NCBI GenBank assembly: GCA_009780445.1
Contig: WRAA01000013.1
Location: forward strand, 1-17,861
DNA length: 17,861 bases
Origin: Defluviitaleaceae bacterium
GTDB taxonomy: Bacteria; Bacillota; Clostridia; Lachnospirales; WRAA01
Direction of reading: 5' to 3'
A program made the position numbers and the translations under genes. Below the pieces are notes generated by a model, which saw nothing but the letters and a program-made list of their open reading frames with translations, had not been told where the DNA came from and did not search any database. Shown here piece by piece: positions 6,163-13,875 of this stretch; positions within the stretch are counted from its first letter, which is position 1, and the number at the start of each line of letters is the position of its first letter.

Positions 6163-7840
6163 CATAGTTCTGCCCGACAAACCTGTTCACCAACAGCCGT
6201 GAAATGTCGCGCGGATCCGGCGGAGTTTCGAGGCCGCCCAAACTTTCGGGTATACGCACCGCGCTTATGGTGGACGACATGATTTCTTGCAGTTCTTCGG
6301 GCGTTATGCCGTTGTAGAGCAGAACTTCCTGATCTTGCCAGATGTGTATGCCGTGGTCGGACTGAATGACGATCGCGGCCTCCGGATCGTTCTCCAGCAC
6401 TATGTCGACCATGTTCAGCATACTCCTTACCGCATAGCGATGTATGGGCATGTAGTTCAAAAAATCGCGCGGGTGCCGCCCATGTGCTTCGTCGTGGATT
6501 ACCCACGGGCTGTCTTCGTCCAATTGCAGACCGTGGGTCATTTCGTTTGCGATCAGCACGAACTTCGGGCCTTCGATGCCCGACACATCCACCAGATTGC
6601 GGTAGAACCGCCGCTCCTGCGGATGATCCAGAGTCGCTTCCAGCAGAGGGGCTATGGTCTCCATGTGATCCGGAACGTAGATCCACTCAAGGCCGCTGTC
6701 CTCCGTGGTTAGTTCTGTTAAACGATCCTGCCATATGGACAGCGGGGTAAGCATGGTCAGCAGCTGCAGCAGGTACCGCGCTTCGTACAGGATGCCGGCG
6801 TGTTCGGTGCTGTTTATCTCCAAGAATGGGTTGTCGTCCGCGAGTTCTCGTTCTGAAAAGCTTACGTAGTAATAGTAGTTGAAGTTTTGCCACAACGGAA
6901 GCCAGCCCATTGCGCCCATGGCGACAGTGGTATATCCGCGCAATTGCAGGGCGCGGATAAGCTCGGCGTTTACGATAATGTCCTCTGTCATGCGGTAGCC
7001 GTCGTGCAGCAGTCCGTCCATAATCGCGACGGAGCGCTGGTGGTTGCGCAGATGCGTATATCGCGCGAGCCTCTCACGCAAGGTTATGTCGTAGAAATGC
7101 GGCGAGAACAGCACGGGCAATGCTACATAGGTGTTTACGGCGTACAGATGCGCGCCGTAGTTTATCTTGAATCCGCGGCTGCTTAGGGCTTCGCGGGTTT
7201 CCGGCTGGCTGTCTCCCCAGAGTGTTTCCGGCGTATCAAAGTTCATCATTCCGTCCATGTGGAACCAGTAGATGTTCGGCGTCGGCAATGAATTGTCTAC
7301 GTGGAAGTCACGCCGTATGTAGTGCGACTGCTCCGCCCCGGCAAGGCGTTCCAGCACAAAGCCGTAGTAAAAGCTTGTGCCGAAGTTAAACAGGAAGAGT
7401 ATGAGTATTGCGGGCGTGATGTTCAGCACGAATTGATCGGCCTTGGCGAACAACTGACTTTTGTACGACAACAACAGCGTCAGCGGGATCAGCGCGCCGG
7501 CAATGCCAAGCAGCAACGCCGGCCGGCCAAGTTCCGGCAAGACCCCCGCCGCCGCGCCATACATCACTTCGAAAAACCAGAAGCCGAGCCAGAACAGCAC
7601 AGACACAAAAAACGCGCCCGCATAGCTTTTGACGGCAAGCCGCAGGATCAGGAACAGCCCCGCGCTGAACCCCAGGAATATCAGCATGAGCCACGCCACA
7701 TGGGAAAAGGCCAGGTCGTTGATGACGCGATTGTTGTTGTATACAAAGGACAGAAAAATGTTCGGCACCGCGCCCACTGCCAAGATGTACAGAGCAAGTT
7801 TTATCAATCCGCAACACCACGCCTTTGCAAAACCCGTCAA
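6149..7840 (-). CDS. Membrane-anchored sulfatase/alkaline-phosphatase-superfamily transferase or hydrolase
   Basis: Up to 563 residues: about four to five N-terminal membrane helices (to about residue 160), then a periplasm-side or extracellular catalytic domain. PNIYWFHMDGM (188-198) is the opening sulfatase-family motif with the first metal Asp. NTYVALPVLFSP (236-247) is the likely nucleophile region, with Thr237 as candidate. THGLQLD (435-441) and IVIQSDHGIH (490-499) supply later metal and active-site residues. The family includes lipoteichoic acid synthases and phosphoethanolamine transferases, so transfer of a phospho-alcohol onto a surface polymer is plausible. The start is uncertain: the furthest upstream start is a TTG lying inside a terminator-like hairpin with no SD, and an in-frame TTG at 7807 just before the first helix is an alternative. 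It ends 38 bases before the small MYLDPG gene. Fold assignment is good; specific reaction unknown. Confidence 0.8.
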   Translation of the reverse strand: MTGFAKAWCCGLIKLALYILAVGAVPNIFLSFVYNNNRVINDLAFSHVAWLMLIFLGFSAGLFLILRLAVKSYAGAFFVSVLFWLGFWFFEVMYGAAAGVLPELGRPALLLGIAGALIPLTLLLSYKSQLFAKADQFVLNITPAILILFLFNFGTSFYYGFVLERLAGAEQSHYIRRDFHVDNSLPTPNIYWFHMDGMMNFDTPETLWGDSQPETREALSSRGFKINYGAHLYAVNTYVALPVLFSPHFYDITLRERLARYTHLRNHQRSVAIMDGLLHDGYRMTEDIIVNAELIRALQLRGYTTVAMGAMGWLPLWQNFNYYYYVSFSERELADDNPFLEINSTEHAGILYEARYLLQLLTMLTPLSIWQDRLTELTTEDSGLEWIYVPDHMETIAPLLEATLDHPQERRFYRNLVDVSGIEGPKFVLIANEMTHGLQLDEDSPWVIHDEAHGRHPRDFLNYMPIHRYAVRSMLNMVDIVLENDPEAAIVIQSDHGIHIWQDQEVLLYNGITPEELQEIMSSTISAVRIPESLGGLETPPDPRDISRLLVNRFVGQNYAMAE

Positions 7841-7855
7841 GATCGGCTTGACGGG
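7833..7855 (-). terminator. Terminator-like hairpin after the secreted-protein gene
   Basis: A perfect 9-base inverted repeat, CCCGTCAAG / CTTGACGGG, with a 5-base loop is followed on the minus strand by TTTT then GC. It begins 9 bases beyond the stop of the copper-amine-oxidase-N-like gene. The U-tract is short, so it is at best a partial rho-independent terminator or attenuator separating the secreted-protein gene from the envelope cassette. It also overlaps the first possible start codon of the sulfatase-type gene. Confidence 0.5.
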
Positions 7856-7864
7856 CTGTTGTGG

Positions 7865-8893
7865 TTATCTCATCAGTTCATTGTTGTTGATGTGGACTTC
7901 GCCAGCGTGGATGTAGGCATTGTTCATGCCCAGCACTTCGCGGAAGAAGCTTAGCGGGACGTAGGTGGTTTCGTTGATCAGCAGGGACGGCTGGGTGAGG
8001 CTGATGTTTTCCTCGCCGCGCGTAAAGTCGTATGAACCCGGCGAAAAAACGATTCTCTCGCCATCCCAGATTAAAACGACCTCGCGGGTGTCGTAATCCC
8101 AGGAAAGTTCCGCGCCCAGCTCCTGCGCAACGGCTCGCACAGGCACAAGGATGGAGCTTTCGACCTGCCTCCAGGTGAAGGCCTCGCCCATGTGCTGCCC
8201 GTGTATGAACACGCCCAGGTTGGACGTCCAGATCAGGTCAACATCGGCGAAACCGTCGTCGATCTCCCGGATCTCCGGCTCTTGCGCGTTAAGCTCGCGC
8301 AGGACGACAATCTTCTCGACCCCGTCCGGCAGAGTTATCGCGGGGATGCTGCGCGTAGCCGCTCCGTATACAACTGCCAGCAGCCTTCCGTCAAGCTCGC
8401 CGTCAAAGGTTTGGCCGTCTTGGCAGACCACGGCGGTATCTTCGCCGAAGTTGAGCTGCAACATGCCGTCGGAGCTTACCAATGCGCCGCCCATGTCGGC
8501 TTCGGCGCAGAACCTGTCCACGGCCACGTTTGCGAAGTCTCCGTTTACAAGTACGCGGATGGTGTAGTGCGGCGGGTAGATCAGGATCATCGGAGCGTCG
8601 GCAAGGTAGAATCCTGTTACCTCGTCGCCGTTTTGCGGCTCTTCGCCAAGTACGAAGGTGTCGGTGTTTGTCGCGAACATCGCCGTGCCGGCCTCCGGGC
8701 TTGTAATGCGCATCAGGCTGTGGCCGTAGATCGGCTCGCCCTCGTTGTTCGGCACGGGGTATGTCTCCATCACCCTGCCGCCAAAGGCCATGAACATCGG
8801 GCGTTCTTCGGCCTGCGCCGCCGCGACGCTTACGCCGCCGGCCGGTAAACTTACGGACAGCAAGACCGCCGTCAGTATTTTGAACATCTTCAC
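7865..8893 (-). CDS. Secreted protein with copper-amine-oxidase-N-like C-terminal domain
   Basis: A 342-residue protein with a typical signal peptide (MKMFKILTAVLLSVSL, hydrophobic core, likely cleavage near AAAQA, about residue 27) and no lipobox cysteine, so probably exported and soluble. The last 115 residues or so match the copper-amine-oxidase-N-like domain (PF07833 type) common in secreted Clostridia proteins: ILVPVRAVAQELGAELSWDYDTR followed by EVVLIWDGERI, then TYVPLSFFREVLG. The middle (about 30-225) is not recognised. Despite the domain name, no amine oxidase catalytic region is present; the domain is thought to bind or dimerise at the cell surface. The start is GTG with an AAGGGTGAG SD close by; an ATG two codons later would also fit. 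It sits 36 bases after serS and before a terminator-like hairpin, so it is probably co-transcribed with serS. Confidence 0.82.
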   Translation of the reverse strand: MKMFKILTAVLLSVSLPAGGVSVAAAQAEERPMFMAFGGRVMETYPVPNNEGEPIYGHSLMRITSPEAGTAMFATNTDTFVLGEEPQNGDEVTGFYLADAPMILIYPPHYTIRVLVNGDFANVAVDRFCAEADMGGALVSSDGMLQLNFGEDTAVVCQDGQTFDGELDGRLLAVVYGAATRSIPAITLPDGVEKIVVLRELNAQEPEIREIDDGFADVDLIWTSNLGVFIHGQHMGEAFTWRQVESSILVPVRAVAQELGAELSWDYDTREVVLIWDGERIVFSPGSYDFTRGEENISLTQPSLLINETTYVPLSFFREVLGMNNAYIHAGEVHINNNELMR

Positions 8894-8915
8894 AATCTCA
8901 CCCTTTCGATTAATT

Positions 8916-8927
8916 ATGGTATACCAT
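8916..8927. repeat. 12-bp perfect palindrome in the serS/secreted-protein gap
   Basis: ATGGTATACCAT is perfectly self-complementary and fills part of the 36-base gap between the serS stop and the next SD. It is a possible operator or a minor hairpin. No convincing -35/-10 pair accompanies it, and no regulator gene is near. Confidence 0.3.
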
Positions 8928-8929
8928 CA

Positions 8930-10213
8930 TTATCTCGGGTAGATGGCTGTGTTATTCCCCATGTATGGGCGCAGGGCGATGGGAATGTTCACCGAACCGT
9001 CGCGGTGGAGGTTGTTTTCCAGGAAGGCGATGAGGGCGCGCGGCGGAGCCACCACCGTGTTGTTGAGGGTGTGGGCGAAGTAGTTTTCCTTCTCGCCCTT
9101 GATGCGTATGCCGAGGCGGCGGGCCTGTGCGTCGCCCAGGTTGGAGCAGCTGCCCACCTCGAAGTACTTCTTCTGGCGCGGAGACCAGGCCTCCACGTCC
9201 ACGCTCTTAACCTTGAGGTCTGCCAGATCCCCGGAGCAGCACTCCAGGGTGCGCACGGGAATATCGAGGGTGCGGAAGAACTCCACGGTGTACTGCCACA
9301 TCTTGGCGTACCACTCCATGCTGTCCTGGGGTTCGCACACAACCACCATCTCCTGCTTGTCGAACTGGTGTATGCGGTATACGCCGCGCTCTTCGATTCC
9401 GTGCGCGCCCACTTCCTTGCGGAAGCAGGGGGAGAAGCTCGTCATTGTCTGCGGCATACTGTTCTTGGGCAGAAGTTGGTCGATATATCGGCCGATCATG
9501 GAGTATTCGCTGGTGGCGATAAGGTAGAGATCCTCGCCCTCCACCTTGTACATCATGGCCTCCATCTCGGTGAAGGACATTACGCCGGTTACGACGTTTT
9601 CGCGGATCAGAAAGGGCGGCACGCAGTAGGTGAAGCCCTTCTCGATCATGAACTCACGCGCATAGCTTAGAATGGCGGAGTGAAGCCGCGCCACGTCCCC
9701 CGTGAGGTAGTAGAACCCGTTGCCGCTTACACGCCGCGCGGCGTCCAGATCCAGCCCGCTCAGGCTCTCCATGATGTCCACGTGGTAGGGGATGTCGAAG
9801 TCCGGCACGGCCGGCTCGCCGTAACGCTGTACCTCTACGTTCTCGCTGTCGTCGCGGCCTATGGGCACGCTTGGGTCGATAATGTTGGGTATCACCAGCA
9901 TTATGCCGCGTACCTTGGCGGCAAGCTCGGTTTCAAGCTTTTCAAGCTCCGCCAGGCGCGGGCCGGCCTCGGACACTTCCTTCTTGGCGGCCTCGGCTTC
10001 GTCCTTCCTGCCGCCGGCGATCAACGCGCCGATCTCCTTCGACATGCTGTTGCGGCGGGCGCGAAGGGAATCGGCCTCGGCTATGGCCTCGCGGTGGGCC
10101 TTGTCAAGCTCTATCACTTCGTCCACAAGAGGCAGTTTGTCCTCCTTGAACTTCCTGCGGATGTTCTCCTTCACCGCGTCCGGGTTGGCGCGTACAAACT
10201 TGATATCAAGCAT
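8930..10213 (-). CDS. serS: Seryl-tRNA synthetase
   Basis: A 427-residue class II aminoacyl-tRNA synthetase charging tRNA-Ser. The N-terminal antiparallel coiled-coil tRNA-binding arm spans about residues 28-105. The catalytic core shows GFYYLTGDVARL (166-177), the TSE loop (234-236), motif 2 SPCFRKEVGAHG with RIHQFDKQE (261-288), and motif 3 LNNTVVAPPRALIAFLENN (383-401). Motif 3 and the stretch EAWSPRQKKYFEVGSCSN (341-358) differ from the E. coli type (LNGSGLAVGRT and ISSCSN); they look more like the archaeal-type branch, which also occurs in some Bacillota. The ATG start is preceded by AGGAGGGG. The gene lies 29 bases after the DEAD-box helicase and is likely co-transcribed with it. No T-box leader or tRNA gene is adjacent. 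Confidence 0.97.
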   Translation of the reverse strand: MLDIKFVRANPDAVKENIRRKFKEDKLPLVDEVIELDKAHREAIAEADSLRARRNSMSKEIGALIAGGRKDEAEAAKKEVSEAGPRLAELEKLETELAAKVRGIMLVIPNIIDPSVPIGRDDSENVEVQRYGEPAVPDFDIPYHVDIMESLSGLDLDAARRVSGNGFYYLTGDVARLHSAILSYAREFMIEKGFTYCVPPFLIRENVVTGVMSFTEMEAMMYKVEGEDLYLIATSEYSMIGRYIDQLLPKNSMPQTMTSFSPCFRKEVGAHGIEERGVYRIHQFDKQEMVVVCEPQDSMEWYAKMWQYTVEFFRTLDIPVRTLECCSGDLADLKVKSVDVEAWSPRQKKYFEVGSCSNLGDAQARRLGIRIKGEKENYFAHTLNNTVVAPPRALIAFLENNLHRDGSVNIPIALRPYMGNNTAIYPR

Positions 10214-10242
10214 GTTTCCCCTCCTGCCTTGAATACAGCCTC

Positions 10243-11961
10243 TTAGCCCATGAAGCCGAAGAACTTCTTCCTGCCCTTGTCCTTGCCGTCCTTGTGATGG
10301 TCGCGGGAGAAGCTCTTGCTCTGCGGCTTGCGCATCTGGTCTCCGGCGGCCTTCTGTACGTTCACCTTGTTGCCCTTCACCTTCTTGTTCTTCATGCCGT
10401 CCAGCACGGTGTGGGCGTATTCACGCGGGATGTCCACGAAGGTGAATTCGTCGAATATATCTATCGCGCCGATGAGCTTGCCCGGCACACCGGTTTCGCC
10501 GGCTATCGCGCCTACTACGTCCTTGGCCATTATGCGGTTGGCCTTGCCGATGTTGAGGTAGAGCCGCACCATGCCCTGCTCCGGCTGGTGGCTGCGCCCG
10601 CGTTGTTCGGAGCTTCTGCGCGGTTTGTCGCTGTAGGACACTTCCTCGATCTCCATGGCGTTTTCGTCGTACAGGTTCATCTTGATCAGTGCGGCGGCCA
10701 CGTCCATTGCGGAATATTCGTCGCCCACGAGGCGTTCCGCAAGGTTTACGTACTTGGAAAGCTGGCCTTCGTCCACAAGGCTCTTGACCTTTTCCAGGAA
10801 CTTGGAGGCCTTGGCCTCTTCGATGTCGGAGAGGGTGGGCAGCTTGCCCTTCTGGATCTTGGCGTTTGTGTAGCGCGAGATGTCGCGCAGCTTGTATACT
10901 TCCTTGCCGACTACGAAGGTGAAGGCCTTGCCGGAACGCCCCGCGCGGGCGGTGCGGCCGATGCGGTGGATGTAGTATTCTTCGTCCTGGGGCAGGTCGT
11001 AGTTTACCACTATGTCGATGTCGTCCACGTCTATGCCGCGGGCGGCCACATCCGTCGCCACAAGGATCTCCAGCGTGCCGTTGCGAAACTTCTTCATTAC
11101 CATGTCGCGCTGAGCCTGCTTCAGATCGCCGTGCAGGGCTTCGGCGAAGTAGCCGCGGCCTTGCAGCCTCTCCACAACTTCGTCAACCCTGCGCTTTGTG
11201 TTGCAGAACACCAGAGACAGCGAAGGGTTCTGCATGTCGATAATGCGGGACAGGGCTTCGGTTTTGGAGCGTTCGTTCACCTCGTAGTAGTGCTGGTCGA
11301 TCAGCGGCGCGGTCAGCTCCTTGCGCACGACCTTCACGTGTTCCGGCTCCAGCTGGAACTCCTTGGTCAGCGAGAGTATGCCGGGCGGCATTGTCGCGGA
11401 AAACAGCACGGTCTGCCGCTTTGCCGGCATCTTGCCCAGAATTGTCTCGATATCTTCGCGAAAGCCCATGTCCAGCATTTCGTCGGCTTCGTCCAGAATT
11501 ACGATCTTTACGGTCTCCATTTTCAGCGTGCGGCGATCCATATGGTCCATCACACGGCCGGGCGTACCCACCACAACCTGCACGCCGCGCTTTAACGCCA
11601 TTATCTGGCGGTCTATGGGCTGGCCGCCGTAGATCGGCACAACCTTGATGCTGTCCTTGTACTTCAACAGCTTGCGGAATTCTTCGCATATCTGTATGGC
11701 AAGTTCGCGCGTGGGCGCGAGAATCACGGCCTGCAGGTTACGGTCGTGTTCGTCTATCATCTCAATACAGGGTATTCCGAATGCCGCCGTTTTTCCCGTA
11801 CCCGTCTGCGACTGCCCAAGCACGTCGCGCCCCGCGCGTATCAGGCTTATGGCCTGAGACTGTATCGGAGTGGCTTCCTCGAAGCCCATGTCCTTGATAG
11901 CCTTGGCTATCTCCGGGGACAGGTACATTTCCTCGAAACTCATAGTCTTAATGTCTTCCAT
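10243..11961 (-). CDS. DEAD-box RNA helicase with DbpA-type RNA-binding domain
   Basis: A 572-residue ATP-dependent RNA helicase, likely acting in ribosome assembly or cold-stress RNA remodelling. All core motifs are present: Q motif TPIQSQAI (31-38), motif I SQTGTGKT (51-58), PTRELAIQ (83-90), GTPGR (132-136), DEAD with LDEADEML (156-163), SAT (188-190), VATDVAARGID (301-311) and HRIGRTARAGR (332-342). Residues about 463-537 form a DbpA-like RRM (MVRLYLNIGKANRI, then GVPGKLIGAIDIF and FTFVDIP), and the tail is Lys/Arg-rich. I place the start at the ATG of MEDIKTM, with AAAGGA just upstream and a leader between it and a good promoter; a longer frame to 12018 would run through the leader hairpins. 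Domain order is that of the CshA/DbpA/CsdA group in Bacillota; the exact paralogue is not decided. Confidence 0.96.
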   Translation of the reverse strand: MEDIKTMSFEEMYLSPEIAKAIKDMGFEEATPIQSQAISLIRAGRDVLGQSQTGTGKTAAFGIPCIEMIDEHDRNLQAVILAPTRELAIQICEEFRKLLKYKDSIKVVPIYGGQPIDRQIMALKRGVQVVVGTPGRVMDHMDRRTLKMETVKIVILDEADEMLDMGFREDIETILGKMPAKRQTVLFSATMPPGILSLTKEFQLEPEHVKVVRKELTAPLIDQHYYEVNERSKTEALSRIIDMQNPSLSLVFCNTKRRVDEVVERLQGRGYFAEALHGDLKQAQRDMVMKKFRNGTLEILVATDVAARGIDVDDIDIVVNYDLPQDEEYYIHRIGRTARAGRSGKAFTFVVGKEVYKLRDISRYTNAKIQKGKLPTLSDIEEAKASKFLEKVKSLVDEGQLSKYVNLAERLVGDEYSAMDVAAALIKMNLYDENAMEIEEVSYSDKPRRSSEQRGRSHQPEQGMVRLYLNIGKANRIMAKDVVGAIAGETGVPGKLIGAIDIFDEFTFVDIPREYAHTVLDGMKNKKVKGNKVNVQKAAGDQMRKPQSKSFSRDHHKDGKDKGRKKFFGFMG

Positions 11962-11984
11962 AGCAATCCTTTCTGTAATTCCTC

Positions 11985-12017
11985 CAACATCAGTGTTGTG
12001 CCGGTGCATCACCGGCA
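11985..12017 (-). promoter_or_regulatory. Two adjacent hairpins in the helicase 5' leader
   Basis: On the minus strand the leader contains TGCCGGTG-ATG-CACCGGCA (8-base perfect stem, 3-base loop; 11999-12017) followed at once by CAACA-CTGA-TGTTG (5-base stem; 11985-11998), ending directly at a GGAGG. The second stem abuts purine-rich ribosome-binding sequence, so folding could affect translation. There is no U-tract, so neither hairpin is a terminator. RNA helicase genes are often autoregulated or cold-regulated through leader structure; that this applies here is inference. Confidence 0.5.
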
Positions 12018-12026
12018 ACTTTTACT

Positions 12027-12055
12027 ACTATACCACTAGATTACCCACTTTGCAA
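12027..12055 (-). promoter_or_regulatory. Probable sigma-A promoter of the helicase-serS unit
   Basis: On the minus strand TTGCAA (12050-12055) and TATAGT (12027-12032) are separated by exactly 17 bases, close to the consensus TTGACA-17-TATAAT. It sits in the 59-base gap after hemW and would start a transcript near 12020, giving a leader of about 60 bases before the helicase ATG. Confidence 0.6.
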
Positions 12056-12077
12056 ATATTTTCTCCGAAACAAATCA

Positions 12078-13208
12078 TTACAGCAGGAAATCGGCCAGGA
12101 CTATGTTGGAAACGTCTGTGCCGGCCGTGGTTAGGCGCAGATTGGTTCCGTGTTGCTCCAACATACCGAGGCCTTGGTGCTTTGCTATCTGTGCGCCGTA
12201 ACGGGCTTGCAGGGATGTGCCGAATTGGCGGAGGAACTCGTCGGCGTTGATGCCGGAGGTTTGGCGCAGACCCAGGAACATGAACTCCTCCATCTGCGCG
12301 GCTGTGTCCAGATGGTGGCTGTCCTGCGTTATACGGGCGGTGTCGCCGTCTGCCGCGATATAGTCGGTTATGTTGCCGGTGTTGCGGCGGCGTATGTTGT
12401 TCTCGAAGGAGTGTGCGCCGATTCCGTAGGCAAGGCAGTGTTGGCGCGTCCAGTAGAGCTTGTTGTGGCGGCACTCGCAGCCGGGCTTGGCGAAGTTGCT
12501 GATTTCGTACTGCGCGTAGCCCGCGTTCGCCAGAAAAGTACGCACTTGGTCGGACATTGCCCGCTCGCTGTCCTCGTCGTGTGCTATTAGGGTGCCGGCG
12601 GCCAGTTGGCGTGCGATGGGTGTTGCGTCCTCTATGGTTAGCGCGTATGCGCTGATGTGCTGTAGGCCCAGGGATGTGAGAAGGCCGAGGGTCAGCGCAA
12701 GATCGGCCGGTGTTTGGCCGGGCAGGGCGTACATGATGTCGGCGTTGATGTTAACGAAGCCGGCCGCAGACGCGTCATTTACGGCGCGTTCAAAGTCCTT
12801 TGCGGTGTGGCCGCGCCCCAGCATGTTAAGCAGATGGGGCTGAGCCGCTTGCAGACCAAGGCTGATACGGTTGAAGCCGGCGGTACGCAGGGCGCGTAGT
12901 TTTTCGCGCGAGATGTCCGCGCCGGGGTTGGCCTCCAGCGTGATTTCGGCGGAGGAGGTGTCGGCCTTGCGTGATACGGCGGTGAGGATGGCCGCGAGTT
13001 CCTGCGCCGCCAGCATACCGGGTGTGCCGCCGCCAAAGAACACAGACTCAAGGCGCAGACCGGGCAGGCGTTCGCACAACGAGATTTCGCGCACAAGCGC
13101 GTCAACATACGCCCTGCGCAAATCAGGCTCCGCGGCGAACGACAGGAAGTCGCAGTAGCCGCACTTGCTTGCGCAGAACGGAATGTGGATGTAGACCCCG
13201 GTCATCAT
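12078..13208 (-). CDS. hemW: Radical SAM heme chaperone HemW
   Basis: A 376-residue radical-SAM protein of the HemN/HemW group. The N-terminus GVYIHIPFCASKCGYCDF carries the [4Fe-4S] motif CxxxCxxC (C12, C16, C19). GGGTPG (59-64), EANPG (92-96), a YALPGQT segment (about 160-166) and YEISNFAKPG...HNxxYW follow. The C-terminal HemN_C-like part (about 305-370) includes EEFMFLGLR. HemW proteins bind heme and are thought to deliver it; they are often misnamed coproporphyrinogen oxidase. The lack of the extra N-terminal segment of true HemN favours HemW. The start ATGATG overlaps the stop of the upstream M50 protease gene and has no SD of its own, so translation is probably coupled. Confidence 0.93.
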   Translation of the reverse strand: MMTGVYIHIPFCASKCGYCDFLSFAAEPDLRRAYVDALVREISLCERLPGLRLESVFFGGGTPGMLAAQELAAILTAVSRKADTSSAEITLEANPGADISREKLRALRTAGFNRISLGLQAAQPHLLNMLGRGHTAKDFERAVNDASAAGFVNINADIMYALPGQTPADLALTLGLLTSLGLQHISAYALTIEDATPIARQLAAGTLIAHDEDSERAMSDQVRTFLANAGYAQYEISNFAKPGCECRHNKLYWTRQHCLAYGIGAHSFENNIRRRNTGNITDYIAADGDTARITQDSHHLDTAAQMEEFMFLGLRQTSGINADEFLRQFGTSLQARYGAQIAKHQGLGMLEQHGTNLRLTTAGTDVSNIVLADFLL

Positions 13209-13843
13209 CCGAACACGGCCGCGGCAATGCTGACGAGCATGTTAAACGCAAAGCTGTGTATCGTGGAGATGATGGGGAAGAGGCTGTTCGTGACGATGAG
13301 TATCAGCAGTACGATCATGCCGTAGCGGCTTCCCATGCTGATGAAGTTGAAGTAGGTGTTGTCCGGCAGGACTACGCCGAAGAGCTTCGAGCCGTCCAGC
13401 GGGGGGATCGGCAGGAGGTTGAATATGCCCAGCACAAGGTTGAAGCTGATGAAGGTCTGCAAAAACACGCCGAACAAGCCCAGGGACATCCCGGACTGCA
13501 CAAGCGGGAAGAAAATCATCATGCTGATGAAGGCCATGATGAAGTTGGACATCGGCCCGGCCACGGCCGTCAGAGCCATGTCCTGCTTGGGATAACGGAA
13601 GTTGCGAGGATCCACCATTACCGGCTTTGCCCAGCCGAAACCCGCGAACATTATGAACAGCAGACCCATGAGGTCTATGTGGCGGATGGGGTTGAGCGTG
13701 AGCCGCCCGTCGTCCTTGGCTGTTCTGTCGCCCAGCATGTATGCCATAAGCCCGTGGCTAAGCTCGTGAATCGTAAACGCCAAGATCAACGCGCTGAGCC
13801 TTATCACAAGCATCACGGGATCCAGATCAAACATTCCTCCCAC
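13205..13843 (-). CDS. Site-2 protease family (M50) membrane metalloprotease
   Basis: A 212-residue polytopic protein. The zinc-binding HELSH is at 26-30, inside the first long helix, and the third metal ligand lies in NLLPIPPLDGSKL (142-154, Asp150), giving the HExxH and NxxPxxxLDG pair typical of M50 intramembrane proteases. Short YwhC-type members of this size lack a PDZ domain, as here. The substrate is unknown. The GTG start has GAGGAGGT about seven bases upstream; an ATG three codons later sits too close to the next purine run. The stop overlaps the hemW start by 3 bases, so the two genes are one transcription unit. Confidence 0.9.
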   Translation of the reverse strand: MGGMFDLDPVMLVIRLSALILAFTIHELSHGLMAYMLGDRTAKDDGRLTLNPIRHIDLMGLLFIMFAGFGWAKPVMVDPRNFRYPKQDMALTAVAGPMSNFIMAFISMMIFFPLVQSGMSLGLFGVFLQTFISFNLVLGIFNLLPIPPLDGSKLFGVVLPDNTYFNFISMGSRYGMIVLLILIVTNSLFPIISTIHSFAFNMLVSIAAAVFG

Positions 13844-13860
13844 GTGCCTACCTCCTCTGT

Positions 13861-13866
13861 ATTATA
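13861..13866 (-). promoter_or_regulatory. Possible -10 element before the M50 protease gene
   Basis: A perfect TATAAT on the minus strand lies just ahead of the SD in the 32-base gap after the YtaF-like gene. No acceptable -35 hexamer is found 16-18 bases upstream, so this is weak evidence for an internal promoter. Confidence 0.25.
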
Positions 13867-13875
13867 GTCAAGTAG

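Noticed and set aside
5871..6686. 271-residue minus-strand open frame as one gene
   Set aside because: Its first 192 residues are an out-of-frame shadow of the sulfatase-type gene. Only the last 79 residues have an SD-backed ATG and a membrane-protein composition.
10294..11595. 433-residue plus-strand open frame
   Set aside because: It is the antisense shadow of the DEAD-box helicase gene, with no family resemblance and no SD; it reflects GC-rich codon bias.
12078..13208. Oxygen-independent coproporphyrinogen III oxidase HemN
   Set aside because: The protein begins almost at the CxxxCxxC motif and lacks the N-terminal extension of true HemN; HemW fits better.
13022..13867. 281-residue plus-strand open frame
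   Set aside because: It lies antisense across the M50 protease and hemW genes, with low-complexity charged composition typical of shadows.
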